Assembly: GCF_024494645.1 (NCBI RefSeq)
Contig: NZ_JANHDJ010000011.1
Coordinates: forward strand, 1-52,546
Direction: 5' to 3'
Length of the DNA stretch: 52,546 bases
Source of the DNA: Halohasta litorea
Lineage (GTDB): Archaea > Halobacteriota > Halobacteria > Halobacteriales > Haloferacaceae
The notes under the pieces are model-generated. The model saw only the letters and a program-made list of their open reading frames with translations. It was not told where the DNA came from and did not search any database. The position numbers were made by a program, and so were the translations under genes. Shown in pieces: positions 1 through 9,729 of the stretch (positions within the stretch are counted from its first letter, which is position 1; every line of letters begins with the position of its first letter).

Positions 1-537
1 CCGCCGACAGCGACTGGTTAGCAGTAGAACTCACGGTCACCGTCTTGTTGAAGGCTAGCCAGCCACCGCAGACACAGATTCAGCACCTACTGGAGGAGGT
101 CGTGAGGTTCTCGATGTGATCGACTGATCCTCGACCATATACGGCAACCCAGTGTTGTTTTTGCCACGGGGACGCCAGCAGGCATCAGCAGAGTCGGGGG
201 TATCATAGCGCGTGCTTTGAGCAGTCGACACGTCGACACACCCTTCGAGAATGTGGCATTCACCGACTTCCCTTTCGGATACTGTCGTCCGAGAGACTCC
301 GTCTCTCGTGATCACGGAAATCGGAGATTTCCGAACGACCTCGTTACGTGGGCGGACAGGCCGCCTCCGAAGGACGGTTCGGAATCCTCTCCGTTCCGAC
401 CGATTCCTACCTCAGTATAGGGTGGTTTGCCACTTGAACGTTAGTGGAGAATCCGGGCAGACGTTCGGCTGGTGGATTGTTTCCCACCATGTCGGCTTCA
501 TCACCCGCTAAAGGCAGGCGTATTCGCCTTGTAGTCT
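1..537. other. Gene-poor left edge, probable transposon debris
   Basis: I see no convincing gene here. A reverse-strand frame is open over 55-315 and short forward frames overlap it, but none has a recognisable domain or haloarchaeal acidic composition. The last 100 bases contain a small GC-rich hairpin-like stretch next to the MFS gene's 3' end, of the kind often left by IS200/IS605-type elements. That assignment is only a guess. Confidence 0.3.
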
Positions 538-1725
538 TTATAAACTCCTGACGGTGAACCAAGTCATTCCAATGATGAAAGCACCGGTGCCAGAAACCAA
601 CAGTGTTCGTCGATAGCCGAACATCGCTGCGGCTCCGACACTAAGCGGCGGGCCGATCGTCGTCCCAAGTCTGAGTACGCTCGTCCGAATACTCATAATA
701 CTCCCGCGAAACTCGTCCGGCGCTCGTTCGTTGAGTGCGGTATCTGTGATCGGTTCTGCGAGGCCTTGACCGAGACCGAAGAGAAAGAGTGCGCCGGCGA
801 CGACATAGATGGAGTCCGCAATGGCGACAACGACGAGACCGATTCCGTAGCTTACGAATCCGAGCGCGATCGATTGGAAGCTCGTGAGCGACCGAAGCAC
901 GCGATCACCCTGCATCGCAGTCACTCCCATTGTCACTGCGGGTAATCCCACGAGAAGGCCGATACCCGCTGAAGAGAGGTGATATTCGTTGGCGAGCAAG
1001 AACGGAACAGCGGTTAGCTGAGCGCCATAGAGGATGACGAATATGCCGAAGATTGCGAGATAGAGCACGACGAAGGGGATCATCGGTGTGGGCCCAGTGA
1101 GGAACTCACGGATACTTGAACTTGAGTTGTTCTCGTTCCGATGTGGCTCCTCGAGCAGGAGAACCCCAGGTACAGCGACGAGCAACGCAAGGAGAAAACA
1201 CGCGAAGGGGGCTGACCATGCGAGTGTTGCGAGCGCACCGCCAAGTAATGGATATCCGGCAGCGCCAACCGCAAGAATCGCCGCGTTGGTACCGATCAAC
1301 ACCCGTCGCTGTTCACCGGTGAAGAGGTCCCCCAAGAGTGTGACCGTGAGCATCATGATCGCACTACTCGCTGCACCCTGGATCGCTCGCAGTGCGAGAA
1401 TTATGGTGAAATCGGAAATGAATATGATGCCACCCCCACTGAGTCCGAAGACAATGAGGGCCGGGATCAAAGCCGGTTTCCGGCCGATTCGATCTGTCAG
1501 CAGCCCAATCGGGAGTGTGAGAAAGATCCCAGGCAGTGTAAACGCCGATAGCAAGAGACTGGCTTGTGACTCCGAAATGTTCCAGGCCTCCTGCACCGCT
1601 GGAAGTGCAGGACTGATGAGTGAGACGCCCATTACAGCGACGAGTGTACTCGCAAAGATCACCGCTGCTGCCGGAGATTCTCGGAGGAGTCGTGTCTTTC
1701 CCATTCGTTCTACCAGTATCTCCAC
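538..1725 (-). CDS. MFS family transporter
   Basis: A 395-residue integral membrane protein, the normal length for a 12-helix major facilitator. The hallmark loop 2-3 motif (GLLTDRIGRKPAL, about residues 77-89) is intact, and hydrophobic segments recur through the whole chain with a hydrophilic central loop (about residues 195-210, HRNENNSSSS). The N-terminal half resembles drug/H+ antiporter-type MFS proteins, so export of a small hydrophobic compound is a fair inference, but the substrate cannot be read from sequence. An alternative start seven codons in (Met8) is equally plausible. It stands alone, with about 380 bases of gene-free DNA upstream. Confidence 0.85.
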   Translation of the reverse strand: MEILVERMGKTRLLRESPAAAVIFASTLVAVMGVSLISPALPAVQEAWNISESQASLLLSAFTLPGIFLTLPIGLLTDRIGRKPALIPALIVFGLSGGGIIFISDFTIILALRAIQGAASSAIMMLTVTLLGDLFTGEQRRVLIGTNAAILAVGAAGYPLLGGALATLAWSAPFACFLLALLVAVPGVLLLEEPHRNENNSSSSIREFLTGPTPMIPFVVLYLAIFGIFVILYGAQLTAVPFLLANEYHLSSAGIGLLVGLPAVTMGVTAMQGDRVLRSLTSFQSIALGFVSYGIGLVVVAIADSIYVVAGALFLFGLGQGLAEPITDTALNERAPDEFRGSIMSIRTSVLRLGTTIGPPLSVGAAAMFGYRRTLLVSGTGAFIIGMTWFTVRSL

Positions 1726-2104
1726 AATTGGGGCCTGTAAATCATCCGCTATTGGGTAGTCTTTGCCCTGTGTCGGGACTGGGAGGACAGTTCAATTAGC
1801 GCCGACGAGCGAAGTCTTCCGACCGGAGAGTAGGGAGGTCGCGACCGCCGGGAGCGACCTCCGACCAGCCGAACGGTGACCGCGGGGAGCCGTGAGGACT
1901 ACCTCGCACGTAGCGCAGTTTCATCTGCGTGTAGCGAATCAACTCCGATTCACGACGAATAGGTAACTAGTCGCGTTTCATCGCAATGAGCGAGTTCGGC
2001 CGCACTGACCTCCCGCCGTTCTGCACTGCCTTCGACCCGCCAGCGCCGCCATTTGCGCGGCAATCGCTCACCAAGTGGAGACAGACAACAAAATAGAGGA
2101 CCGC
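1726..2104. other. Intergenic region between the MFS and DapA-like genes
   Basis: No coding region recognised. It contains a GC-rich inverted repeat around 1830-1860 (AGGTCGC facing GCGACCT) and otherwise looks like degraded sequence. No promoter was assigned. Confidence 0.3.
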
Positions 2105-3043
2105 TTACTCGACGAGGCGAGCGATGTCATCGTCGAGTTGGCTGTAGATCTCCTCGGCGCGTTTCTCGTCCTCGGGGGAAAGCTACCGGATGGGCTCGCG
2201 GACCTCGCCGGCGTGGAGGCCGGCCAGTTCAAGGCCCTTCTTGACGGCGGAGACGCTGATGGCGCCGGGCATGGTGTTCTCGACGCCGGTCTCGTCGCGG
2301 AAGTTCTGGTAGGGTATGCAGATGTTACGCAGTTCCCGAGCGCGCTTCCAGTTTTCGTTCTGGAGGGCCTCGAATAGCGCGAGGCCGACCTCGGGACGGA
2401 AGTTGCTGACGCCGGCGGAGAAACCATCGATGCCCTCGACCCAGTAGGAGACCGCGTACGGCTCGGCCAGGCCGTTTACCCAGACGACGTCGTCGGCGCC
2501 GGCGGTGACGGCCTCGCCCAGCTTGACGGGGTCTTTCAGCGTGTACTTGATGCCGACGACACCCTCGACGCGAGTGAGATCGGCGAGGAATTCAACGGAG
2601 GGGTCGAAGTCGCGGGCGTAAGGCACCAGCGGGGCCTCGGCGGCGGCGTCCAGTTCGTGGTAGTAGTCGATGGCCGCCTTCTCGTGGATGTAGGTGTGGT
2701 CCATCGGCATGATCATGTGGGCGTCCACGCCGACGTCGTCGTACGCACGGATCAGTTCCTGGGCGTCCTTGGTGGAGCCGCCGACGCCGGCAAGCACGCA
2801 GACGTCGTCAGGCAGGGCCTCGACGGCGGTCTGTGCGCCGTCGATGCGCTCCTGTTGGGACAGGGAATGGTACTCGCTGATGTTGGCCGTCGCGAGGAAC
2901 GTCCGGATGCCCTCGTCGTACAAGTCTTGGGCATTCTCCGCGAGCTTCTCGTGATCGATTTCGAGATCCTGGTCGAATGGTGTGAGGAGACCGACGGCAA
3001 CGCCGCGCAGACACTCCTGGACCTGGTCGGCTGACAATGGCAT
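2105..3043 (-). pseudogene. DapA-family aldolase/lyase with in-frame amber near the 3' end
   Basis: Class I aldolase of the dihydrodipicolinate synthase/N-acetylneuraminate lyase family. Reading from ATG 3043, the first 286 codons are open. They carry the family's Schiff-base lysine (K166 in GIKYTLKD) and an ISEYHSLSQQER segment where the GxxGE motif normally sits. A TAG at 2183-2185 interrupts the frame, yet the next 25 codons (to TAA at 2105-2107) continue in frame with a sensible C-terminal helix (PEDEKRAEEIYSQLDDD), so the ancestral protein was about 312 residues. The shortened protein keeps all catalytic residues and could still fold. Haloarchaeal relatives include sugar-acid aldolases (KdgA-like), so lysine biosynthesis should not be assumed. 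I prefer start 3043 because upstream in-frame sequence belongs to the next, broken paralogue. Confidence 0.7.
2183..2185 (-). other. In-frame TAG within the DapA-like gene
   Basis: The amber codon follows REPIR and precedes LSPEDEKRAEE. The sequence after it is clearly still coding-like. One base change from TCG (Ser) would create it. Confidence 0.6.
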
Positions 3044-3071
3044 AATTCGTGAGTGCGCCGGTTGTAACATA

Positions 3072-3990
3072 TACCCATCGCCTACGGGAGAAATGGGGCC
3101 GAACCAGGGCGACGGCGGGGGTCCCACCAGCGGCTCGCGGCCCGGACCGCCGTTGAGCCCCGCCAGTTCCAAGCCGCGCTTGATCACGAGAGCGTTGTTG
3201 CCCGCCGATAGAGTGCTCCCGGCGCCCGGCTCCTCGCGGAGGTACTCCAACGGCCGCAGGGCGCGCTGAAACTTCCGGGCCCGGTCCCAGTCCCCGGCGT
3301 CGAGCGCGTCGAACAGGGCCAGGGCTGCCTCCGGCAGGAAGTTCCCGATGCTGTCGTGTAGCCGGTCGCCCCCTCGACGGCGTACGAGCGGACGTACCAC
3401 TCGGCGATCATTGACCTAGGTCAACTCGTCGAAGGCGTTCTCGACGGGTCGGGAGAACTCGACAACGTTGTCGACAGTGACCTTCACGGCGACCTCCTCC
3501 TTGCGCTCGCTGAGGTCGACGAGTACGGAGCGGGGAACCGTCAGATCGCGCTTGTAGATGACGATCAGAATATCGATCTCGTCGCAGATCCGGTGGTAGT
3601 AGTCGGCCAGCCCCCGCTCGTGGTTGTAGGTGTGGTCCAGGTGCATGGCTCTCAGCCTGTCCGGGACGACGACTTCGTAGGCCTTAGCCAGGTTCTGGAT
3701 CTCGGGAACGTTCCCGGCGGCGCCAGCGACGACGGTAGCGTCATCGGCCGTCGTCTCGACGTGAGTCTCGAAAATAGCTTTCTACTCGGCGTCAGTCAGC
3801 GAGTAGTACTCGCCGGTGTGCCGCAGGGGATGAACAGGTCCGCCCCCGTCGCCTCCATCGCGGCGAGGTTCTCGTCCAGCACGTCGTGATCGACCGACTG
3901 CGCGTCGTCGGTGAAGGGGACGGCGGGGTGAACCCGATGGTTTAGAAGTAAATGAGCAAGTGACTGCTGCCCACAATTCGTAAAAGTCCA
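3072..3990 (-). pseudogene. Decayed tandem paralogue of the DapA-like gene
   Basis: Fragments in different reverse-strand frames match successive parts of the neighbouring DapA-like protein. 3782-3990 includes a GEYYSLTDAE segment (compare SEYHSLSQQE). 3416-3781 includes LDHTYNHERGLADYYH (compare MDHTYIHEKAAIDYYH), with the catalytic-lysine region drifted to AVKVTVDN. 3100-3400 includes PEAALALFDALDAGDWDRAR and KRGLELAGLNGG. At least two frameshifts plus an in-frame TAG at 3782-3784 separate them. The gene is dead. The arrangement indicates an old tandem duplication in which this copy was lost first. Confidence 0.8.
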
Positions 3991-3999
3991 CTTTTATTG

Positions 4000-4883
4000 G
4001 ACTAATATAAAGGCCCTTATAAATTGAGGCTCTTTGAATTTCACTCGTGTGAGCGGCGTATGCTTGATACCAGGGCTGATTTATGACCTGGCATCAGCTG
4101 AGGCCGAATTATGCACAGAGGCTTTGAGATTCCACTAATAACGGCGATCCGTCAAAAGGAGCATGTGCCAGATTAGTTAATCAGACTGGCGGACACGCCC
4201 TCTTTCTATCTAATAATCTCATACCAGAGATTCGAGTTGCATCAACTCAGAGCTCTTCGGAGCACCCAGTTCAACCCCGATTTAGCAGTGCCACATATTC
4301 TGTGACGATCGGTATTGTTTGACTGAAATCATAATAGAACTGTTGGAATTACAAGCGTAGGTCTGTAATTCTGATTCTATTATTGAATCGGATCCGCCCT
4401 GAGCCGTAAATAACAACAGTACATTTGTTATAGTGTCTACGTAGCGTATACCAGATTGGGGCCCTAGTCCAAATATACGGGACTTTTATAAGTAGATAGC
4501 CTGCTGCATCTATCATCATTTCCTAAGCTAGAATCAGCACTCTGGCTCTGTTTCCACTCTCATTTATTAATGCTCAATTGAGTTTTTCTACCATCCACTC
4601 ACGACCGATACAAGGAAAGAAACCGCTATACAAAATCGCACGACGGCAAGAGAATTACAACAAGACCAGTATTCCAGAGTTCAAACTGTGAATTCACCAG
4701 TTAAGCGCTCTCCCACTACACCGTGGAGACACGTACTTGAATCCGTGAGTTGGCCGGGAAAGTGCCTCGTACCTTATCTCTCGTAGGGCGCGAGTTAGGG
4801 TCTCATCGCCTGCTCTCCATCTCTAGATATCGGTCTGAAGCAGCGTCGTCAGCTATCTAAACGTCTGGACAACAGAGCATCAT
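4000..4883. other. AT-rich gene-free stretch
   Basis: Nearly 900 bases without an open frame of note, clearly richer in A+T than the neighbouring genes. I see no RNA gene, repeat array or transposase remnant in it. It separates the ruined aldolase pair from the aminotransferase and looks like neutral decay or laterally acquired DNA. Confidence 0.4.
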
Positions 4884-6011
4884 TCAGTCAATTATTTTCC
4901 CGAGTGCATCTACAACATGGTCAGCGTGGTTTTTATCGATGATTAGTGGAGGTAGAAGTCGTACGACAGTCCTGCCTGCAGGTAGTGCAAGGACACGATG
5001 ATTCATCGCCAGCTCCTGTAGGATACGGTTTGCTCCGCGTTTAACCTCGATACCCACCATCAACCCCTCGCCGCGGATATCCCGGACTCGATCACCGAGT
5101 TCCGCCTCTAACTGCTTCTGCAGGTATGTTCCGATCTCGGCAGCATGGATAGGCAGGTCTTCATCGGTAATCGTCGATATTGTCGCTTCAGCTGCCGCTG
5201 AGATAAGAGGGTTCCCGCTGAATGTCGACGCATGGTCGCCATATTCTTCTGCAATCCAGTCGCGACACAGCGTCGCACCAATGGGTAATCCGTTTCCGAG
5301 TCCCTTTGCACTTGTGAGTATGTCTGGCACAACGTCTATACGCTCACAGGCCCAAAGTTTGCCTGTCCGACCCAACCCCGTTTGAACCTCATCCAGAATT
5401 AGCGCTGCTCCAGCTTCTGTGGTCGCCTCACGGATAGCCTTCATAAAATTGGGAGAGGCAGGGTTGATGCCTCCCTCGCCTTGGACGGGTTCGACTATGA
5501 CAGCCGCTGTATTGCCATCGATTGCCGTCGTTATCGCGTCAACATCGCCATATTGGACGAACTCTACGTTCTCAAGAAGTGGCTCATAAGGATCTTTGTA
5601 TTTGTCCTTCCACGTAGTGGAAAGCGCGCCCATTGTACGACCATGAAATCCCCGTACTGTGGCAATGATTTTCGTGTTACCGGTGGCTGCACGAGCAAAC
5701 TTCAGTGCTGCCTCATTAGCCTCGGTTCCGGAATTACAGAGCCACACCTTCTCGATACCACCGGGCGCTACATTTCCCAGTGTCTCGTAGAGCTGACTCC
5801 GCACTGCAACGGGATACGACCCTTGCACATAGGTCAGATCCGAAAGCTGTGTTGTGATGGCATCCGTAACACTATCGTGGCCATGCCCCAACGGGACACA
5901 TGCGTAGCTCGCGCCCATATCGAGGTATTCGTCCCCGTTGTCATCGTAAAGATACGGACCATCCCCTTCAACGATCTCGATAGGTTTCTCAGAATACACG
6001 AATCCACTCAT
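4884..6011 (-). CDS. Class III PLP aminotransferase (ArgD/LysJ type)
   Basis: A 375-residue fold-type I, class III aminotransferase, full length for the acetylornithine/LysW-lysine aminotransferase group. Visible landmarks are the phosphate-binding SGTEANEAA (from about residue 94), GFHGRT (121-126), the PLP-pyridine Asp in LDEVQTGLGR (Asp208) and the Schiff-base lysine in SAKGLGNG (Lys236). It transfers an omega-amino group to 2-oxoglutarate, and the exact substrate (acetylornithine, LysW-bound intermediate or another omega-amine) is not decided by sequence. No lysW, lysX, lysZ or argB gene lies nearby, so it is likely a stand-alone paralogue rather than the arginine-operon enzyme. It is read divergently from the DUF5786 and cyclodeaminase-like genes. 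Confidence 0.88.
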   Translation of the reverse strand: MSGFVYSEKPIEIVEGDGPYLYDDNGDEYLDMGASYACVPLGHGHDSVTDAITTQLSDLTYVQGSYPVAVRSQLYETLGNVAPGGIEKVWLCNSGTEANEAALKFARAATGNTKIIATVRGFHGRTMGALSTTWKDKYKDPYEPLLENVEFVQYGDVDAITTAIDGNTAAVIVEPVQGEGGINPASPNFMKAIREATTEAGAALILDEVQTGLGRTGKLWACERIDVVPDILTSAKGLGNGLPIGATLCRDWIAEEYGDHASTFSGNPLISAAAEATISTITDEDLPIHAAEIGTYLQKQLEAELGDRVRDIRGEGLMVGIEVKRGANRILQELAMNHRVLALPAGRTVVRLLPPLIIDKNHADHVVDALGKIID

Positions 6012-6179
6012 GTTCAGGTATCACAGATACTACTCTGAAACGTGCTGGGAAATATCTGTCCCACTCCTCTACAGTAGCAGTTCCGACAGACCTCTATCGA
6101 ACGGTCTAACCATACCCTGTGACCTGTTGTCACTTCTCCGCTACGTTTATTGGTAATCCGTTCCAACATTTAGATTCCT

Positions 6180-6359
6180 ATGGGTATGGGTAACTTCGAC
6201 GAACAAGAGCACGAACGCCGTGAGAAGAAACTCTCCGAAATTGAATCAGACTCCGAAGAGCAACCGACGGAATATCAGGGTCAAATAACGTTTGACACGG
6301 AGGACACTACGGAAGCGTTGCTAGATCGTCTAAAAGAGATGAAGTCCAAGGACGAATGA
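6180..6359 (+). CDS. DUF5786 family small acidic protein
   Basis: A 59-residue acidic protein starting MGMGNFDEQEHERR and ending ELLDRLKEMK-like (here ALLDRLKEMKSKDE). This pattern, a glycine-rich start, charged middle and a C-terminal LLDRL helix, matches the haloarchaeal DUF5786 family. Function is unknown. Two start codons lie close together (Met1 and Met3). Confidence 0.75.
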   Translation: MGMGNFDEQEHERREKKLSEIESDSEEQPTEYQGQITFDTEDTTEALLDRLKEMKSKDE

Positions 6360-6447
6360 CAAATAATCAAGAAATAAAGCAATTGTCCCAACTCGATTGG
6401 ATTGATACTGGGCTAGGATTAAGTTCGATACAAGGTTAGTTGCCCAT

Positions 6448-7428
6448 ATGGAATCCCTCCTGCTTAATTCAGAAGTAACACAATCAGTTCCGATAGAGGC
6501 AATAAAAGATGCCGTAGAAGAAGCATTCCAAGCCTACGAGCGAGGGACTGTGGTTATGCCACCGAAGTCATATATTGATCTGCCCCAGTATAATGGTGAT
6601 TTTCGGTCAATGCCTGCATATGTGGGGACTGATTCGTGGGAGGGTGCTGCAATTAAATGGGTTAACGTCCATCCGGATAATCCATCAAACAATAACCTGC
6701 CAACGGTAATGGGGATAATTATCTACTCTGATCCAGAGACGCTTAGTCCGTTAGCTATCATGGACGCCACCGTTCTTACTCGGAAGCGGACTGCGGCAGC
6801 TACGGCCGTCGCTACAGATCATCTCGCGGTTGACGATGCTCACAGTTTAGGCCTTATCGGTGCTGGAACGCAATCGTATACTCAATTTGAAGCCCTCACT
6901 CAAGTCAGGCCAATCAACAAGGTCATCGTGAATGATGTGGACGATGACGCGGTGGACACATTCATTGACACATATCCCGATTTCGAGATTCAGGCTGGTA
7001 CCGTTCATGAAGCGGCCGCATGTGATATTGTCTCAACTGTGACCCCTGCTGAAGAACCAATTGTTCCACTTAGCGCGGTCAATCCTCAAACGCATATTAA
7101 TGCGATCGGTGCCGATGCCGAAGGTAAACAGGAACTCAATACGAATATTCTCACAGAAGGGTGCGTTTTCGTCGATAGTTTTGACCAAGCAATTCACGCA
7201 GGTGAGATCAACGTACCGTGGAGTCGAGGAGATCTTGATGAAGATGATATCTATGGCGAACTTGGTGAGTTAGTAAGTGCAGGCGATGGATTGGCAATAC
7301 CACAAAATGAACTGACGATATTCGACAGCACCGGTCTCGCGATTCAAGATGTCGCTGCCGCGCATGTCGCATACGAATATGCAACCGGACTAGAGGATAT
7401 TCCATCTACAAGCTTGTTCTCTAAATGA
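6448..7428 (+). CDS. Ornithine cyclodeaminase / mu-crystallin family protein
   Basis: A 326-residue NAD(P)-dependent enzyme of the ornithine cyclodeaminase/mu-crystallin family (also archaeal alanine dehydrogenase and imine reductases). The Rossmann motif GLIGAGTQ is at 135-142, the substrate-side TRKRTAAATAVAT at 111-123, and the conserved lysine near KWVN at Lys70. Members interconvert amino acids and cyclic imines or reduce ketimines. Which reaction this one performs is not evident. Together with the divergent omega-aminotransferase it could form an ornithine/lysine-type pathway, but that is inference from proximity. The local sequence is more A+T-rich than most of the window. Confidence 0.85.
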   Translation: MESLLLNSEVTQSVPIEAIKDAVEEAFQAYERGTVVMPPKSYIDLPQYNGDFRSMPAYVGTDSWEGAAIKWVNVHPDNPSNNNLPTVMGIIIYSDPETLSPLAIMDATVLTRKRTAAATAVATDHLAVDDAHSLGLIGAGTQSYTQFEALTQVRPINKVIVNDVDDDAVDTFIDTYPDFEIQAGTVHEAAACDIVSTVTPAEEPIVPLSAVNPQTHINAIGADAEGKQELNTNILTEGCVFVDSFDQAIHAGEINVPWSRGDLDEDDIYGELGELVSAGDGLAIPQNELTIFDSTGLAIQDVAAAHVAYEYATGLEDIPSTSLFSK

Positions 7429-7489
7429 TATCCTTCGCGCCGTTCACGTCGCAGTTTCCCGTGTGTTGAGATATTATGGTTCATGGGTC

Positions 7490-8230
7490 ATCCGTTCTTA
7501 TGGGACTACTAGCCCCGTAGATTTGTCGAACAGGCGCACCACAGGCGGTGCCATCCAGCCGGTATCCCTATCCTCTCGTCACAGGTGAGATTCGGGAGCA
7601 CCTCCTGTCAGATATTCTCGGCTCCATTCACGTCAGCATTGGCGACCAGTCCACAATCTTCGCAGACGTACAATCACGCTCGCCACGCTGGCTATCGTCC
7701 GTGGTCCCTTACGAGGCGCACGGTTTCGATGTGTCATGTTCGTCCACGCGCCCGACGCTGATGCCGTGTTCGGCGGCTTTGTATTCCAGCATCTCGCTGA
7801 ATCGATCGAACGCCCACCCGTGCAAATCGAGCTTGCCGTGGTCGCCCCAATCAGCACTGTCACGGATACCACTCAGGTCGCCCACAGCAATCGTCCCAGC
7901 ATTCCAGGCGGCACATTCGGTCACCACATCCTTCGAGGCAGCGTTGAAGAAGTGGTGGCGGCGCTCGCGGCGTTTCCGGTCCAGCCATCGCGCTTGCGGG
8001 AATCGCTGTCTTCGCACGTCGCTCGCTCCTTCTGGAAGTAATCATCGTCCTCCTTGAGTGAACTACCAGGATACAGCAGGAGTCGTCACCGACTGCAACC
8101 GCTGCGAAATTGCAGATACCGAGGCCGATACCCGCCACCCGGTGGATTGCCAGCATCTCGTCGACAATGCAAACTGTTCACTCGTGGACCGACATATGAA
8201 CGGCAAAGCGGAAGATCGACTTGGTGACGA
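7490..8230 (-). pseudogene. tnpB: Degenerate TnpB (IS200/IS605, IS1341-type)
   Basis: Reading leftwards from about 8230, pieces of a TnpB RuvC-like nuclease follow in order. First comes AGIGLGICNFAAVAVGDD (first catalytic Asp region, with IGLGIC in place of the usual VDLGIC, so the acidic residue is lost). Next come RWLDRKRRERRHHFFNAASKD and NWGDH-like ADWGDHGKLDLHGWAFDR, then the CEDCGLVANADVNGAEN zinc-ribbon/Asp motif (7640-7690). The end is APPVVRLFDKSTGLVVP. Several frame changes, a TGA just after GAENI and the missing N-terminal domain show it is inactive. No TnpA is present. The adjacent 7430-7490 sequence may be the element's right end. Confidence 0.8.
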
Positions 8231-8262
8231 CTGTGGTTTTCTCAGGTACCGACAGTGATCGA

Positions 8263-8796
8263 TTAGTGCTCAGGTTGTTCGGCCGGCGCTTCCATACTCT
8301 TGATCCGGAGAATGAGGATGTTGTTGGTATCATCCTTCCCGTCGAGAACTCCGTTGATGACCAGTTTCGATAGCGGCGTCGGGCCGACGATGACTTCGTC
8401 GCCCTCAGAGAAGCTACGGATGGAGCCCTGGAGATGGATTTCCGCGCGACAGAGTTCAGGGTGGTGGACGCTTGAGAGGTCAATTTCCTCGACGTTGGCG
8501 TCCTCGACGGCCTCGCCGTCGTGGAAAAGTGGGACTGACGCCGGTTCTTCCATCTGTTCGACATCTAGCGCCTCGTAGGCATTCGCAGTGGGTTTGTATC
8601 CGCCCTTCGGCCCGGGGACGCCCTCGACCAATTGGAGCGCTTTGAGGCTCTGCATCTGGTTTCTAATTGTACCAGGGTTGCGGTCGACTTCAGCGGCAAT
8701 ATCCTCGCCCTTGACGGCGTCCTCCGTCTCAGGATAGAGATTAATCAACGCCGTGAGAATAGTTTTCTGACTCGACGTAAGCTCAATCGACGACAT
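8263..8796 (-). CDS. Winged-helix regulator with C-terminal TRAM-like domain
   Basis: A 177-residue protein from ATG 8796 (an in-frame ATG seven codons upstream would add MPTQVYR, less like the family). Residues about 5-70 form a helix-turn-helix (IAAEVDRNPGTIRNQMQSLKAL) of the Rrf2/TrmB-like kind. The C-terminal half (about 110-170) has alternating beta-strand patterns with EVIVGPTPLSKLVINGVLDG and ends with an acidic tail. This architecture is conserved in haloarchaea and annotated as an HTH transcriptional regulator. Ligand and targets are unknown. The upstream flank is gene-free. Confidence 0.7.
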   Translation of the reverse strand: MSSIELTSSQKTILTALINLYPETEDAVKGEDIAAEVDRNPGTIRNQMQSLKALQLVEGVPGPKGGYKPTANAYEALDVEQMEEPASVPLFHDGEAVEDANVEEIDLSSVHHPELCRAEIHLQGSIRSFSEGDEVIVGPTPLSKLVINGVLDGKDDTNNILILRIKSMEAPAEQPEH

Positions 8797-9157
8797 ACGA
8801 TAGACTTGGGTAGGCACCCGATTAAAGCTGTTTAAATAAAGAACCCTTCGGAGGCGTCCCTAACGTCGACGACTGAAACGACTAAGCGACGCTCACTCTT
8901 GGACTACATTATCGAAGACAACCGACGTCGACGTCTGCTTTCACCTCGGCGCTATTTCTCGAAAAGGCACGAGGAGAACCCCTGGCAAGACTGTTGGGTC
9001 ACGCCAAGGGATGTTAACACCGTCGAAGAGAGCCGCCACGGAGGCTGTGAGACCGTGGTGTAAACTTCTACGTCCCTCGATTTACGGGAACCGGACTTGA
9101 AGATTCCCCATATCCAAAATTATTTTACAAATGAGTTGTTTCGATGTTGGGATATTA
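8797..9157. other. Intergenic region
   Basis: No gene recognised. A forward frame around 8890-9060 is open for about 50 codons and contains a GC-rich, hairpin-prone stretch near 9030-9070, but I can match it to nothing. It may be the remains of an insertion-element end. Confidence 0.3.
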
Positions 9158-9439
9158 TCATTTATCAACGCTATCAACTTCTTGAACACACCCAACCATC
9201 GTCCAAGTATCCTCATCTGGCCCCTTTCGCCCAACCAGAACGGATTCATTATCTTCACTCGATACAAATCGATATAGATTTTGTTCATTTTCACGGGTCC
9301 CCTCTGCCTGAAATTCTTGCTGAAAAAACTCCGCCTTGGATATCTGGGGTATTATTTGCGATCCATCGTCAAGTATTATTTTGACAGAACCGGGACTAAG
9401 GTTATGAATTTGTTTAGCAATGGGGTTGAGATCTGCCAT
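9158..9439 (-). CDS. Conserved haloarchaeal small protein
   Basis: A 93-residue protein beginning MADLNPIAKQIHNLSPGSVK. A longer in-frame start exists at 9634, but the added 65 residues look unlike protein-coding haloarchaeal sequence, whereas the internal Met opens directly into a compact conserved-looking beta-rich domain (VKIILDDGSQI, then SKAEFFQQEFQAEG, then YRFVSSEDNESVLVGRK). Its style suggests a small soluble sensor or adaptor. I do not recognise a named function. Confidence 0.6.
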   Translation of the reverse strand: MADLNPIAKQIHNLSPGSVKIILDDGSQIIPQISKAEFFQQEFQAEGTRENEQNLYRFVSSEDNESVLVGRKGPDEDTWTMVGCVQEVDSVDK

Positions 9440-9729
9440 AAGCCACCTACGAGAGGGTATAGGTAAATCGTGTCGATTTGCGATATCCGGTACCTTTGTC
9501 ACTCGTCTACCCCCCAACAGAATGTCTGGATTGGGTTCGTCTGCTTCGAAGGTCCTCGCCAAACCTGTTGTAGTGAACCGAAGGATGGTGAGATAGTCCG
9601 GATTCACTGTGTTATTCCCGATGGGAAGGCACATTCTGAAATCAAGAGTCGATCATCTCAATCCTCCGATATAGGTGACAGATCTATTATTCAAACTTTA
9701 TGCTGAAGCGGTTCCACTGTTAAAAACCA

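Noticed and set aside
55-315. 86-codon reverse frame at the left edge
   Set aside because: Low-complexity, non-acidic product with no motif. More likely non-coding transposon debris.
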